From Brevibacillus fluminis (GTDB lineage: Bacteria > Bacillota > Bacilli > Brevibacillales > Brevibacillaceae), in assembly GCF_003710825.1 (NCBI RefSeq), contig NZ_RHHQ01000010.1, forward strand, positions 53,864 to 117,863: a DNA stretch of 64,000 nucleotides, given 5' to 3'. Below, piece by piece: positions 1-7,223 of the stretch. Numbering within the stretch: position 1 is the stretch's first letter; every line of letters starts with the position of its first letter. Below the pieces are notes generated by a model. It was not told where the DNA came from and made no database searches. It saw only the letters and a program-made list of their open reading frames with translations. The translations under genes were made by a program, and so were the position numbers.

Positions 1-329
1 TTTTGGTTTCCCTCCTGTTCCTGCCTTGGATCAAGTGGATTCCAGACAGCGCAATCGCTCCTATTTTGATTATTATCGGCGGGCTGATGGTGCAGAGCAT
101 CCAGAAAATCAACCTGCAAGATTTTTCCGAAGGGTTCCCAGCCTTCCTCATTATCGCGCTAATTCCGCTTACGTTCAGCATCGTCGATGGGATCGCCTTT
201 GGCTTTATCGCGTATCCTTTGCTGAAAGTGGCGATGGGAAGAGCTCGTGAGGTAGCTACTCCCCTTTATGTCATCGCAGGTTTGTTTCTGATCAATTTTG
301 CCCTGCATGCGCTTGGCACCGCTCTCTGA
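1..329 (+). CDS. NCS2/AzgA-type purine permease, C-terminal fragment
   Basis: This is the last ~108 codons of a membrane transporter whose 5' part lies left of the window (reading frame starts at base 3, stop TGA at 327-329). Family: guanine/hypoxanthine permeases of the PbuG/AzgA branch of NCS2, proton-coupled importers of purine bases in the cytoplasmic membrane. Seen: a hydrophobic helix followed by a DFSEGFPAFL-like segment, then MPLTxSIxDGIAFGFIxYPLLK-type residues and a final hydrophobic helix, which is the usual C-terminal signature. A strong rho-independent terminator follows 12 bases after the stop. Substrate choice (guanine, hypoxanthine or adenine) cannot be read from this fragment. 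Confidence 0.85.
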   Translation, partial: LVSLLFLPWIKWIPDSAIAPILIIIGGLMVQSIQKINLQDFSEGFPAFLIIALIPLTFSIVDGIAFGFIAYPLLKVAMGRAREVATPLYVIAGLFLINFALHALGTAL

Positions 330-340
330 TGGCGCGAGCC

Positions 341-380
341 CACCCCCTTTCCTTGTAACAGGAGAGGGGGTGTTTTTATT
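341..380 (+). terminator. Rho-independent terminator after the permease gene
   Basis: Thirteen paired positions (341-353 with 360-372, one G-T wobble), a 6-base loop, then TTTTTATT. It closes the rightward permease transcript. The convergent gene ends inside its T tract (stop at 376-378). Confidence 0.85.
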
Positions 381-1044
381 CCTTCCTACCGCTCGCCAAA
401 TACGCGTAGTTGACCCAAACCATCTCCTCGATCCCCAAAATCTCCTTGAACAAATCGACGGAATCGTACAAAACCGACCCACCCGTTTCTTCCTCCACCT
501 CTGTCAGCACGTGGATGTCGAACAAAGAGCGGAGCTGGGCAATCTGCTTGTGCGACAGGAAGCGGCCAAAGCAATGCGGGCGGAACCTCGAGATTCCTTT
601 CAACACTTCGCGTTTGAACGGTTCCGAACGAACCACCTGATCCAAAATCGTTTCATACTCCAGCCGCAGCTGCTCATTCTCCCAAAACTCATCAATTTGT
701 TCCACCTCGGGATGCCGCTTGGTGAACAGGCATTCCGCCAGCTCGATGTCGAGCGAATAACTGATCGTGGCGGATGTCGTCTCCGTTCCGCCGTCAAAAA
801 GTCGGAATCCCCACCCGCTTTCCTCCGAGTCGTGGAACCAGAGCAGCGGGACATAATGGCTCGATAAGCCCAGTAAAAAGCTCATGGTCTCCGCCCGCTC
901 AATGCACTCGTCCTGAAGGAAAAACGCGTTCCAGTCATTGTTGACGCGCTTGTGGAAAAATGGCTGCTTGGCTTTTGGCAGCGTATGTATTACTTTCGGC
1001 TCATACTTACGCGGGTATAAGATACCGGTTGTAAACTCACTCAT
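376..1044 (-). CDS. Hypothetical protein, 222 aa
   Basis: Function not recognised. The frame is open further upstream, but that part overlaps thpR, so the ATG at 1044 (MSEFTTG) is the preferred start; an in-frame GTG three codons earlier is possible. The Shine-Dalgarno sequence is weak. The product is soluble, rich in aromatic and charged residues, with no signal peptide or transmembrane segment and no motif I can name. It lies 121 bases downstream of thpR on the same strand and is probably the last gene of the surE - unknown - thpR transcript. Confidence 0.6.
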   Translation of the reverse strand: MSEFTTGILYPRKYEPKVIHTLPKAKQPFFHKRVNNDWNAFFLQDECIERAETMSFLLGLSSHYVPLLWFHDSEESGWGFRLFDGGTETTSATISYSLDIELAECLFTKRHPEVEQIDEFWENEQLRLEYETILDQVVRSEPFKREVLKGISRFRPHCFGRFLSHKQIAQLRSLFDIHVLTEVEEETGGSVLYDSVDLFKEILGIEEMVWVNYAYLASGRKE

Positions 1045-1165
1045 CGAATTCACACCGCTTTCTATCGCAGATTGGAAACTACCTACTATGTACCCGAACC
1101 AGCTGCTTGGAAAACCAGGTTGTTTATTTGCTCTTTCATTATTTTTATTCCAGACCAGCTTGGTT

Positions 1166-1738
1166 TTATGAATCGAGAAGCTTTTGGAATCGGCTGGTGT
1201 GGATGACGGTATGCACCGCCCCCTCCGGACGCAGCTCAGAGCGGAACAGATGAACCTCACGCGCTTGCCAGCGTGCAGGCGGCATCTCTAACAGGCGCTC
1301 ATCCCATTCGAGCAAAGGAAGCACGGGCACATGCGGTCCACGGGCCAGCGTGATGTGCGGATGGTACGGACGACGATCATAATGCAGTCCCTCGTGCAAA
1401 TCAAATCGTTTGCCCAACAAGAGATGCAGCTGTGAAAGCACCTTGCGCTGGCCATTTAAGCCCAACCAGAGCACGCGCGGTTTTTCGGCGCGAGGGAAAG
1501 CCCCGAATGAGCCGAGGACTAGGGTAAAAGGTTCGATGATGGAGCTGACCAGATCCATGTCTTTACAAATGAGCGGGATCAGCGAGTCCTCTACATCGCC
1601 GAGAAAATGAAGTGTCAAATGCAGGTTGGCTAGCGGCTGCCACCGGTCAGCACCGATTTCTCCCTTCAGCTTATCTTGAATACGGGTGATGGATTGGATC
1701 GCGGTATCAGGCAGCTGCAAGGCAACGAATAAACGCAT
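1166..1738 (-). CDS. thpR: RNA 2',3'-cyclic phosphodiesterase (LigT/ThpR family)
   Basis: A 2H-phosphoesterase of about 190 residues, the usual family length. Family members open 2',3'-cyclic phosphate ends of RNA to give 2'-phosphates. Seen: the two catalytic H-x-T-x motifs, HLTL at residues 40-43 and HITL at 128-131, in the expected N- and C-terminal halves, and the typical MRLFVALQLP opening. The start is the ATG at 1738 because GGGAGG sits 9 bases upstream; an upstream in-frame start would include this Shine-Dalgarno in the coding region. It follows surE and an unknown gene on the same strand. The physiological RNA target in bacteria is not established. Confidence 0.9.
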   Translation of the reverse strand: MRLFVALQLPDTAIQSITRIQDKLKGEIGADRWQPLANLHLTLHFLGDVEDSLIPLICKDMDLVSSIIEPFTLVLGSFGAFPRAEKPRVLWLGLNGQRKVLSQLHLLLGKRFDLHEGLHYDRRPYHPHITLARGPHVPVLPLLEWDERLLEMPPARWQAREVHLFRSELRPEGAVHTVIHTSRFQKLLDS

Positions 1739-1767
1739 GCGGACATCCTCCCAGTGAATAAGAAATA

Positions 1768-1789
1768 GGCCCAATCAATTCGATGGGCC
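1768..1789 (-). terminator. Weak hairpin between the unknown gene and thpR
   Basis: GGCCCA pairs with TGGGCC over a 10-base AT-rich loop, followed on the minus strand by TATTTCTTATTC. It lies 30 bases before the thpR start, so it may be a partial terminator or RNA-stability stem within the operon. The T tract is poor. Confidence 0.3.
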
Positions 1790-1824
1790 GCATGTGTTTT
1801 CATTGTGTTCTATTTATATCCATT

Positions 1825-2880
1825 TTATGTATGCAAATACGGTTCACCTTCGATGCCTTGCCGCTTGGCAATGGCAGATAGTCGATCCGTAAACGAGTCA
1901 TCCAATTCGAGATGGTACAGCTTGCCACGTTCATAGCGCAAAATTGGATATGCGCCACAGGCAAGCGGAGAAGCATCCACGGTTTCCACATAAGTGGGCA
2001 GCGCATAAAGGAAGCGGGCGAACGGATTGGTTTCATCCTCTTTGGTATGCACCACTTCAAAAAGCGGATACAGCATCGGCGTGACGAACAGCCACAGCAC
2101 GCCTTGCTGCTCTCCCGCCCAAATCGTGAACGCGGATTCGCGAACCTCGCTGCGTGAATGTCTGCGCATCACCAGCACCGCCTGCTGCACCGTATGCATC
2201 AGGCGAGCCTGCGCGTCTTCCTCGCCTTCCTCTCGCACCCATTTGGCATAATCGAACAAGTAAGCAGTCCCTGCCTGCTCAAACACGTCCTCTGCGAGAT
2301 CGCCAGCGGCAATCGAGATCAGCCCTTCTTCCTTCACCTCATCGACACTGGTCGGCTGCATCTCGTGCTCATTGGGCTCATCGTCGTATAAATAGCGGAT
2401 CAGTTCGAGAACATGAGCCTGTTCAGCACCGGAAAAATTGCACGTCTCCGAAAAAATATGGGTGATTTCGCCGTCCGCAAAAGACAGATAGTGAATCGCC
2501 AATTCAGGCTGTTCGATCATGCTCAGCGCCATGTAGCGCTCATCGTCCTTTTTGATATCGAGCTTCAACGGGAAGCCGAGCGGTTCTTGCGGATCGGCTA
2601 GGGTCCAAATCACTGCCAAAAGTGCACCCTTGTATGCTTTGAACTCTACTGAAACCGCATCCCGTGTAGCATCGGAAAATGCATCGATGCTTTCGAACAC
2701 GAGAAACAGCTCGACATCGCCTTCGCTGTTCACCCGGGCAAAATACGGGAGCCCTTCATCACGGACATGGTGGTACAAGTCAGAAAAGGCAGACGGTTCA
2801 AGGACTTCCCCCATCGTGAGGGAAGATGGCGACGCAAGCGTCGGGTCTGGCGAAAAAACAGGGCGAAACGACTCACTCAC
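1825..2880 (-). CDS. Hypothetical protein, 351 aa, translationally coupled to surE
   Basis: No family recognised. The start ATG overlaps the surE stop (ATGA, 2877-2880), so the two are almost certainly co-translated. The protein is acidic and soluble, with no signal peptide or membrane helix. It shows two weakly similar halves that mix beta-strand-like segments with acidic runs (for example DDEPNEHE around residue 170). The coupling to SurE (5'-nucleotidase) and closeness to ThpR suggest a role near nucleotide or RNA metabolism, but that is inference from context only. Confidence 0.75.
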   Translation of the reverse strand: MSESFRPVFSPDPTLASPSSLTMGEVLEPSAFSDLYHHVRDEGLPYFARVNSEGDVELFLVFESIDAFSDATRDAVSVEFKAYKGALLAVIWTLADPQEPLGFPLKLDIKKDDERYMALSMIEQPELAIHYLSFADGEITHIFSETCNFSGAEQAHVLELIRYLYDDEPNEHEMQPTSVDEVKEEGLISIAAGDLAEDVFEQAGTAYLFDYAKWVREEGEEDAQARLMHTVQQAVLVMRRHSRSEVRESAFTIWAGEQQGVLWLFVTPMLYPLFEVVHTKEDETNPFARFLYALPTYVETVDASPLACGAYPILRYERGKLYHLELDDSFTDRLSAIAKRQGIEGEPYLHT

Positions 2881-3680
2881 TCCCCGTTCTCCCCTTTGCC
2901 AAGCCCCTTGATCGATGGCCAGCTGGCAATGTCAGCAAGCAGCGTGCGATCCGTCGCATCGATGTGGACTGGAGTGACCGTCACATACCCCTGCTTCATT
3001 AACCAGTAATCCTCATCTGTATCCGTTATGACCTGATCCGGATATTCGCGCTGGAGCCAATAACCGCCTTCTTGGTGATGGTATACATCGGCATAATGGT
3101 GCAGCGAAAGTGAGGCGGGGCGAACTCCCTTGATGTCGGCAAGCGGTAGATGCGGCACATTCACGTTCCAGAACACATCAGCAGGCAATGAGCGCAGGCG
3201 TGCCTTCTCCGCCAATTCCGCCAGAATCGGGCTGACGATTTCTTTCGCTTGGCCATAATCCTCCCCATGGAAAAAGTTGTCGTACGACAGCGCCACCGCC
3301 GGCACCCCTAGAATCACCGCCTCGCGCGCCGCGCTGCATGTCCCAGAGTAGTAAATGTCCCGTCCCAAATTGTTGCCGACATTGATGCCGGAAAACACGA
3401 TGTCCGGCTTCTCTTCCCCATATAACAAAAAGTAGGCGGCCTTGACGCAGTCAGCCGGATTCCCATTAACAGCCCACGCTTTTACCGGAAGTCCATAAAA
3501 CTCATGTTCCTTAGGCGCAAGCGCCTCCCGATACGTAATGCCGTGGCCGACCCCACTTTTTTCCTCTTGGGGTGCTACTACATGAATCTCCGCATCCGGG
3601 ATGGCGAGCAACGCTTCAGCAAGCACACGGATTCCTTGGGCATTGATCCCATCATCATTCGTAACCAAAATTCGCAACAT
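2877..3680 (-). CDS. surE: 5'/3'-nucleotidase SurE
   Basis: Metal-dependent nucleoside-monophosphate phosphatase acting in the cytosol on 5'- and 3'-nucleotides and short polyphosphates; linked to stationary-phase survival in other bacteria. Seen: N-terminal TNDDG (residues 7-11) with the metal-binding aspartates, a KSGVG segment near 41-45, and SGIN-VG-N followed by YSGT (residues 98-114), all standard SurE features. Length 267 is typical. ATG at 3680 is preceded by AGGAGGG at 8 bases. It heads the leftward operon with the coupled unknown gene and thpR. Confidence 0.95.
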   Translation of the reverse strand: MLRILVTNDDGINAQGIRVLAEALLAIPDAEIHVVAPQEEKSGVGHGITYREALAPKEHEFYGLPVKAWAVNGNPADCVKAAYFLLYGEEKPDIVFSGINVGNNLGRDIYYSGTCSAAREAVILGVPAVALSYDNFFHGEDYGQAKEIVSPILAELAEKARLRSLPADVFWNVNVPHLPLADIKGVRPASLSLHHYADVYHHQEGGYWLQREYPDQVITDTDEDYWLMKQGYVTVTPVHIDATDRTLLADIASWPSIKGLGKGENGE

Positions 3681-3815
3681 CCACTATTCCCTCCTCGTAC
3701 GCTTGCGGTCAGTGACTATCAATCGGATGGCCAATTCCCGTTCACACATGATCACCGCCATGCGGACTGGAAAGGGCTTCCGAACGAAGTTTTTTTTACT
3801 GTAGCATTCTTGGAG

Positions 3816-3842
3816 AAAAAAAACCACCGCTCACGGTGGTTT
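3816..3842 (-). terminator. Terminator after the subtilisin gene
   Basis: AAACCACCG pairs with CGGTGGTTT (3821-3842) followed on the minus strand by eight T residues. It ends the leftward protease transcript and separates it from surE. Confidence 0.9.
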
Positions 3843-3862
3843 CGTCTAGGACTGCTGTGCAA

Positions 3863-4807
3863 TTACGCCCGCTTGCGCTGCCTGCCGCTAAGCTGGAGCG
3901 CTTGCAGGCCGGAAACATGGGCAGCGGCCATCGAGGTGCCATCCAATACGCGGTATCCTTTATTCAGCCAAGTGGATTTGATTGCAACACCAGGAGCGTA
4001 CGTCCTGACTTTGCGTCCGCGCGAGCTGAATTCAGCCAACCGGCCTTGCTGATCAATTGCCCCGACTGCGATCACATTCCGGTATGCTGCAGGGTACTCG
4101 ACCACACCGCCGTTGTTCCCAGCCGAAGCGACCATGATAATGCCTGCACGAGCCGCCTGATCGATGACATGCCGCATGACAGGGGAATCATCGCTCGTGC
4201 CAAAGCTCATGTTGATGATGTGCATCTTGTTTTCGATTGCCCAGCTGATACCCTCGGCAATATCGGCAACTTCCGCCGCCCCTTCTCCATTAAATGCGTG
4301 AAGATCGTATAACTCAACGCCGGGAGCGACCCCGACGATTCCTTTGTTGTTCATCACAGCTGCAATGGTACCTGCCACATGCGTGCCGTGCCCGTTTGTT
4401 TGGGACGATGGCCCCGCAAGCGACACGCCACCTTTCACTTGCCCTTGCAAGTCAGGATGCTTGCGTGAAATGCCAGTATCAAGCACGCCCACGCGGATCC
4501 CCTCGCCCTTTGTCCGTTCCCAGAGCGCGGGTGCCCCTATGTTTTCCACTCCCCATGGTATGGCATCAGTCTCGGCTTGACTTTTCGAGACAGCCGGCGC
4601 ATGAAGCTTCACTGTGATATTGTCCGACACCATAAATTTGACTTTTCCCAATTGCTTTGTCAGCGATTCAACATATTCCTCCGGCAAAACAATCGAGCGC
4701 AGTGCTTCCAAATGGCGCAGCCCGAAAATGATGGCCTGCTCCTTGGCAAGACACTCTGTGCAATGATGATAGCTTTGCTGTGACAAAAGTGTGAGAATCT
4801 TATGCAC
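3863..4807 (-). CDS. Subtilisin-like serine protease (S8), intracellular type, short C-terminus
   Basis: Endopeptidase of the subtilisin family. Seen: a propeptide-like N-terminus without signal peptide (residues 1-70), an IPWG segment at 83-86 as in intracellular subtilisins, and the full triad: D110 (VGVLDTG), H140 (NGHGTHVAG) and S292 (GTSMA), with oxyanion N231 (SAGNN). The start is a GTG at 4807, with GGAGGGG 7-8 bases upstream; the open frame further upstream overlaps the terB-like gene. Odd: the protein stops only 22 residues after the catalytic serine, so the ~35-residue C-terminal helix and strand of typical subtilisins is missing. The usual Pro after GTSMA is Ala. It lies 80 bases downstream of a TerB-like gene. 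No secretion signal, so activity is expected in the cytosol. Confidence 0.88.
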   Translation of the reverse strand: MHKILTLLSQQSYHHCTECLAKEQAIIFGLRHLEALRSIVLPEEYVESLTKQLGKVKFMVSDNITVKLHAPAVSKSQAETDAIPWGVENIGAPALWERTKGEGIRVGVLDTGISRKHPDLQGQVKGGVSLAGPSSQTNGHGTHVAGTIAAVMNNKGIVGVAPGVELYDLHAFNGEGAAEVADIAEGISWAIENKMHIINMSFGTSDDSPVMRHVIDQAARAGIIMVASAGNNGGVVEYPAAYRNVIAVGAIDQQGRLAEFSSRGRKVRTYAPGVAIKSTWLNKGYRVLDGTSMAAAHVSGLQALQLSGRQRKRA

Positions 4808-4887
4808 CTGTTTACCCCTCCGACAAAGGAAATCCCTTTTTTGTTCATCGTATGAGCATGACAGGAGCTGAGAACCGGTCGATTCGC

Positions 4888-5310
4888 CTATTCTCCCACA
4901 ATTTGTTGCCAACGCTCGCGCCACACGATGCCATCGGCAATCCAGCTTTCCACTTGCTCTTGCTTGTCAGCCGGAATTCCGAGGAGCACGGCGATGCGAC
5001 GAATTTCGCATTGCTCAGCGACGGAGAGCTTGCGGTCAATCAAAGCGATATGGTACAGCTGCCGTATCACAGTTAGTTTGGATGTCAAGTCAAGCGGAAG
5101 CATCTCCTCGACAATTTCTTCCGGCGATTTTGGATGGTCCAAATCGTCCATCAATACTTGCCGTTCGCGCAAGTTAAAATGTTCGTTATTGACCATCTGC
5201 GAAATGCTTGTCATCTCTTTCATACCCATATATCCATCCGCATGACCGACGCAAATCATTAAACGGATTGAAGCAAATAGTAATTGTTTATCTTTAATTA
5301 ATGTTGGCAA
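4888..5310 (-). CDS. TerB-like (tellurite-resistance fold) protein
   Basis: 140-residue all-helical protein with two repeats of the TerB pattern: a helix, then a HADGYMGMKE-type acidic turn, and later a DRKLSVAE-type turn followed by a helix ending in LLGI. TerB-fold proteins bind metal ions and associate with membrane or stress complexes; the role here is unknown. The likely start is TTG at 5310 with GTGAGAGTG upstream. It probably shares a transcript with the downstream subtilisin gene (80-base gap, no terminator seen between). Confidence 0.7.
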   Translation of the reverse strand: MPTLIKDKQLLFASIRLMICVGHADGYMGMKEMTSISQMVNNEHFNLRERQVLMDDLDHPKSPEEIVEEMLPLDLTSKLTVIRQLYHIALIDRKLSVAEQCEIRRIAVLLGIPADKQEQVESWIADGIVWRERWQQIVGE

Positions 5311-5345
5311 TCTGTATCACTCTCACTTTTTTATTCCTTTTACTA

Positions 5346-5376
5346 ATTATACGATCAAAAAAGAAAACGGTTGCAA
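5346..5376 (-). promoter_or_regulatory. Candidate sigma-A promoter for terB-like gene
   Basis: On the minus strand TTGCAA (5371-5376) and TATAAT (5346-5351), spacer 19, longer than ideal. The -10 is perfect and lies about 36 bases before the start codon. Confidence 0.4.
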
Positions 5377-5392
5377 AAAATTGTGTCAGACT

Positions 5393-5427
5393 ACAAAACC
5401 CTTCCCCGGTAATTGCAGGGAAGGGTT
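5393..5427 (-). terminator. Terminator after the CorC-like gene
   Basis: Ten-base-pair stem AACCCTTCCC/GGGAAGGGTT (5397-5406 with 5418-5427) followed on the minus strand by TTTTG. It overlaps the corC-type stop codon. Confidence 0.75.
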
Positions 5428-6748
5428 AATTTTCCACAATTGGAGCCGGTAGCTTGCGGATCAGCACACGGGTAATGCGATAATGGTCAACCTCGGTGAC
5501 CTCGAATTCGTACCCATCCTTTTGAACAACATCGCCGACGACCGGAGAATGATCAATCTGCATATAAATCCACCCTGCTAGCGTGTCCACCTCGGACGAT
5601 TCCAGGGTAATCTCGAGAAAATCGTTAACCTCTTCCAACAGCATGCGGCCATCGAGCGAAAGATCGTCATTCGTCCGTTCGATTTCCGGACGCTCGTCAT
5701 CGAATTCGTCCTGGATGTCTCCAACGATTTCCTCCATTATATCTTCAAGCGTCACCAGACCTGCCGTCCCGCCGTATTCATCGATCAAAATGGCCAATTG
5801 GCCGCGCTGTTTTTGCAGCATCGTCAACAAGGTGCTGATCGAGATCGTTTCCGGTACACTGAGAACGGGACGCATGATGTTTTCCAGGTCCTCGCTCCTG
5901 TCCTGCAAGACAGAGGTCAACAAGTCTTTGATGTGCAGGACACCTTTCACATGGTCCTTATCGCCGTCGACCACTGGATAACGGGTGAAGCGGCCGTTTC
6001 TCACTAGCTCGACATTGTCCAGAAACTGGTCACGCAAGTTCAGAACAGTCATATCAGTTCGCGGCACCATGATTTCGCGCGCCATCGTCTCGGAAAAATC
6101 AAAGATATTATCCACCAGCATCAATTCCGTTTGATCGATATAGCCACTTTTATGGCTTTCGTTGACCAGAATCCGGATCTCTTCCTCTGTATGGGCCGCT
6201 ACCTGCACTTGCGTCGAAATGCCGAACAGCCTCAAGATCAGATTGGCCGACCAGTTGAGAAATGCGATGAACGGGTACATGATGCGATAAAACCATTGGA
6301 TCGGGCGCGCCACATGCAAGGAGACCCACTCCGACCGTTGAATTGCAAGCGACTTGGGGGCAAGCTCGCCCATCACAATGTGCAGGAAGGTAATAATCGC
6401 AAACCCGATGATCCCGGAAATCGTCGTCATCCACGGCTCGCCGACACCAAAATAATGGAAAAGTGGTTCAAGCAGATGGGCGATCGCCGGTTCACCCAGC
6501 CACCCAAGCCCGAGAGAAGCGAGAGTGATGCCCAACTGGGTCGCAGATAAATATGCGTCCAAATGGTGGATCAGCCGCTCCACATGCCGAGCCTTTGCAT
6601 TCCCCTCGGCAATCAGCTGTGTAATGCGGGACTCGCGCACTTTGACCACAGCGAATTCGGTTGCCACAAAAAAACCATTCAAAAACACCAGAATAAGCAC
6701 GAACGCGAGCCGCAGCAAAACGCTGCCTAAGCCATCCTCGATCATCAC
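5426..6748 (-). CDS. CorC/HlyC (CNNM-type) cation transporter, UPF0053
   Basis: Integral membrane protein linked to Mg2+/Co2+ export or homeostasis (family name hemolysin C is historical). Seen in order: a CNNM/DUF21 domain with four hydrophobic helices (residues ~1-200), a pair of CBS domains (~215-335, with MVPRTDM and ...LIDEYGGTAGLVTLEDI, a hallmark), and a C-terminal CorC_HlyC domain (~350-435). 440 residues is the normal length. Start is GTG at 6748 or ATG at 6745, both after an AGGGGGAA-type site. Upstream lies a ~300-base leader with its own promoter and a terminator-like stem (see separate entries), so expression is likely controlled by transcription attenuation, perhaps by a metal. 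Confidence 0.9.
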   Translation of the reverse strand: MMIEDGLGSVLLRLAFVLILVFLNGFFVATEFAVVKVRESRITQLIAEGNAKARHVERLIHHLDAYLSATQLGITLASLGLGWLGEPAIAHLLEPLFHYFGVGEPWMTTISGIIGFAIITFLHIVMGELAPKSLAIQRSEWVSLHVARPIQWFYRIMYPFIAFLNWSANLILRLFGISTQVQVAAHTEEEIRILVNESHKSGYIDQTELMLVDNIFDFSETMAREIMVPRTDMTVLNLRDQFLDNVELVRNGRFTRYPVVDGDKDHVKGVLHIKDLLTSVLQDRSEDLENIMRPVLSVPETISISTLLTMLQKQRGQLAILIDEYGGTAGLVTLEDIMEEIVGDIQDEFDDERPEIERTNDDLSLDGRMLLEEVNDFLEITLESSEVDTLAGWIYMQIDHSPVVGDVVQKDGYEFEVTEVDHYRITRVLIRKLPAPIVEN

Positions 6749-6816
6749 ACAGCTTCCCCCTCTCTCTGCTCGTATGTAGGGGTAGTTTGTCCGATCTGGG
6801 GCCGCTTTATCGCAAC

Positions 6817-6868
6817 AGGAAAAGCCCTGCGACGCTCCTTTTCAGACCGCGCAGGACTATGGCTTTTT
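6817..6868 (-). terminator. Terminator-like stem in the CorC leader
   Basis: Outer stem AAAAGCC/GGCTTTT and inner stem CCTGCG/CGCAGG. On the minus strand the stem is followed by GGCTTTTCCTGTT. It lies between the leader promoter and the CorC start, so it would act as an attenuator. It is symmetric enough to stop plus-strand transcription as well. Confidence 0.55.
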
Positions 6869-7056
6869 GCTATTGAATTCGGATCAGACGACCTTCCATT
6901 CAGCGAATCACTATGTGCAAGACCTTACGCAGGAAAACTCCTTTCTTGTTGTTGGAAATCAATCACGCTTCAGTGCTTTCTCACCAACGACCACACAGGT
7001 GCTGTCCGGCTGCCCTCCCTTTCCAAAAGATCCAGCGATTGAATCGCTGTAGGTAC

Positions 7057-7085
7057 ATAGTACAAAATTTTCTGAATCTTGTAAA
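7057..7085 (-). promoter_or_regulatory. Sigma-A promoter of the CorC leader RNA
   Basis: Minus strand TTTACA (7080-7085), spacer 17, TACTAT (7057-7062). Confidence 0.6.
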
Positions 7086-7161
7086 TCATTTTCTTAAAAT
7101 AGGCTTCATATTTTTACAACAGCTTGTTCCTTTTATTGGCCTTGTTTTTTCGGGCGTTTTT

Positions 7162-7191
7162 TTGTCCTTTGGTTCATGATTATGGTACGAT
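7162..7191 (+). promoter_or_regulatory. Candidate promoter for the XPB helicase gene
   Basis: TTGTCC (7162-7167), spacer 18, TACGAT (7186-7191), 33 bases before the ATG. Both boxes are moderate matches. Confidence 0.4.
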
Positions 7192-7223
7192 ATGACTAGT
7201 AAATCAATGAGGTGAACGAACGC

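Larger units (their letters stand above)
6749..7085 (-). ncRNA. Structured leader RNA (or independent small RNA) upstream of the CorC-like gene
   Basis: No coding frame of quality lies in this ~460-base gap. A good promoter on the minus strand (7057-7085) would start an RNA near 7050. That RNA begins with a perfect 7-bp stem (7033-7049, CAGCGAT/ATCGCTG), passes through a G-rich stretch (GGGAGGGCAGCC) and further possible stems, and reaches a terminator-like double stem at 6817-6868, about 70 bases before the CorC start. This layout fits a riboswitch or attenuator. I compared it from memory with the M-box, ydaO, yybP-ykoY and NiCo consensus sequences and could not match it. The promoter and stems are seen; regulation is inferred. 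Confidence 0.5.

Noticed and set aside
6749..7085. M-box, ydaO, yybP-ykoY or NiCo riboswitch assignment for the CorC leader
   Set aside because: The conserved elements of those classes as I remember them were not found; only a short resemblance to NiCo (GCAGCCGG) exists.
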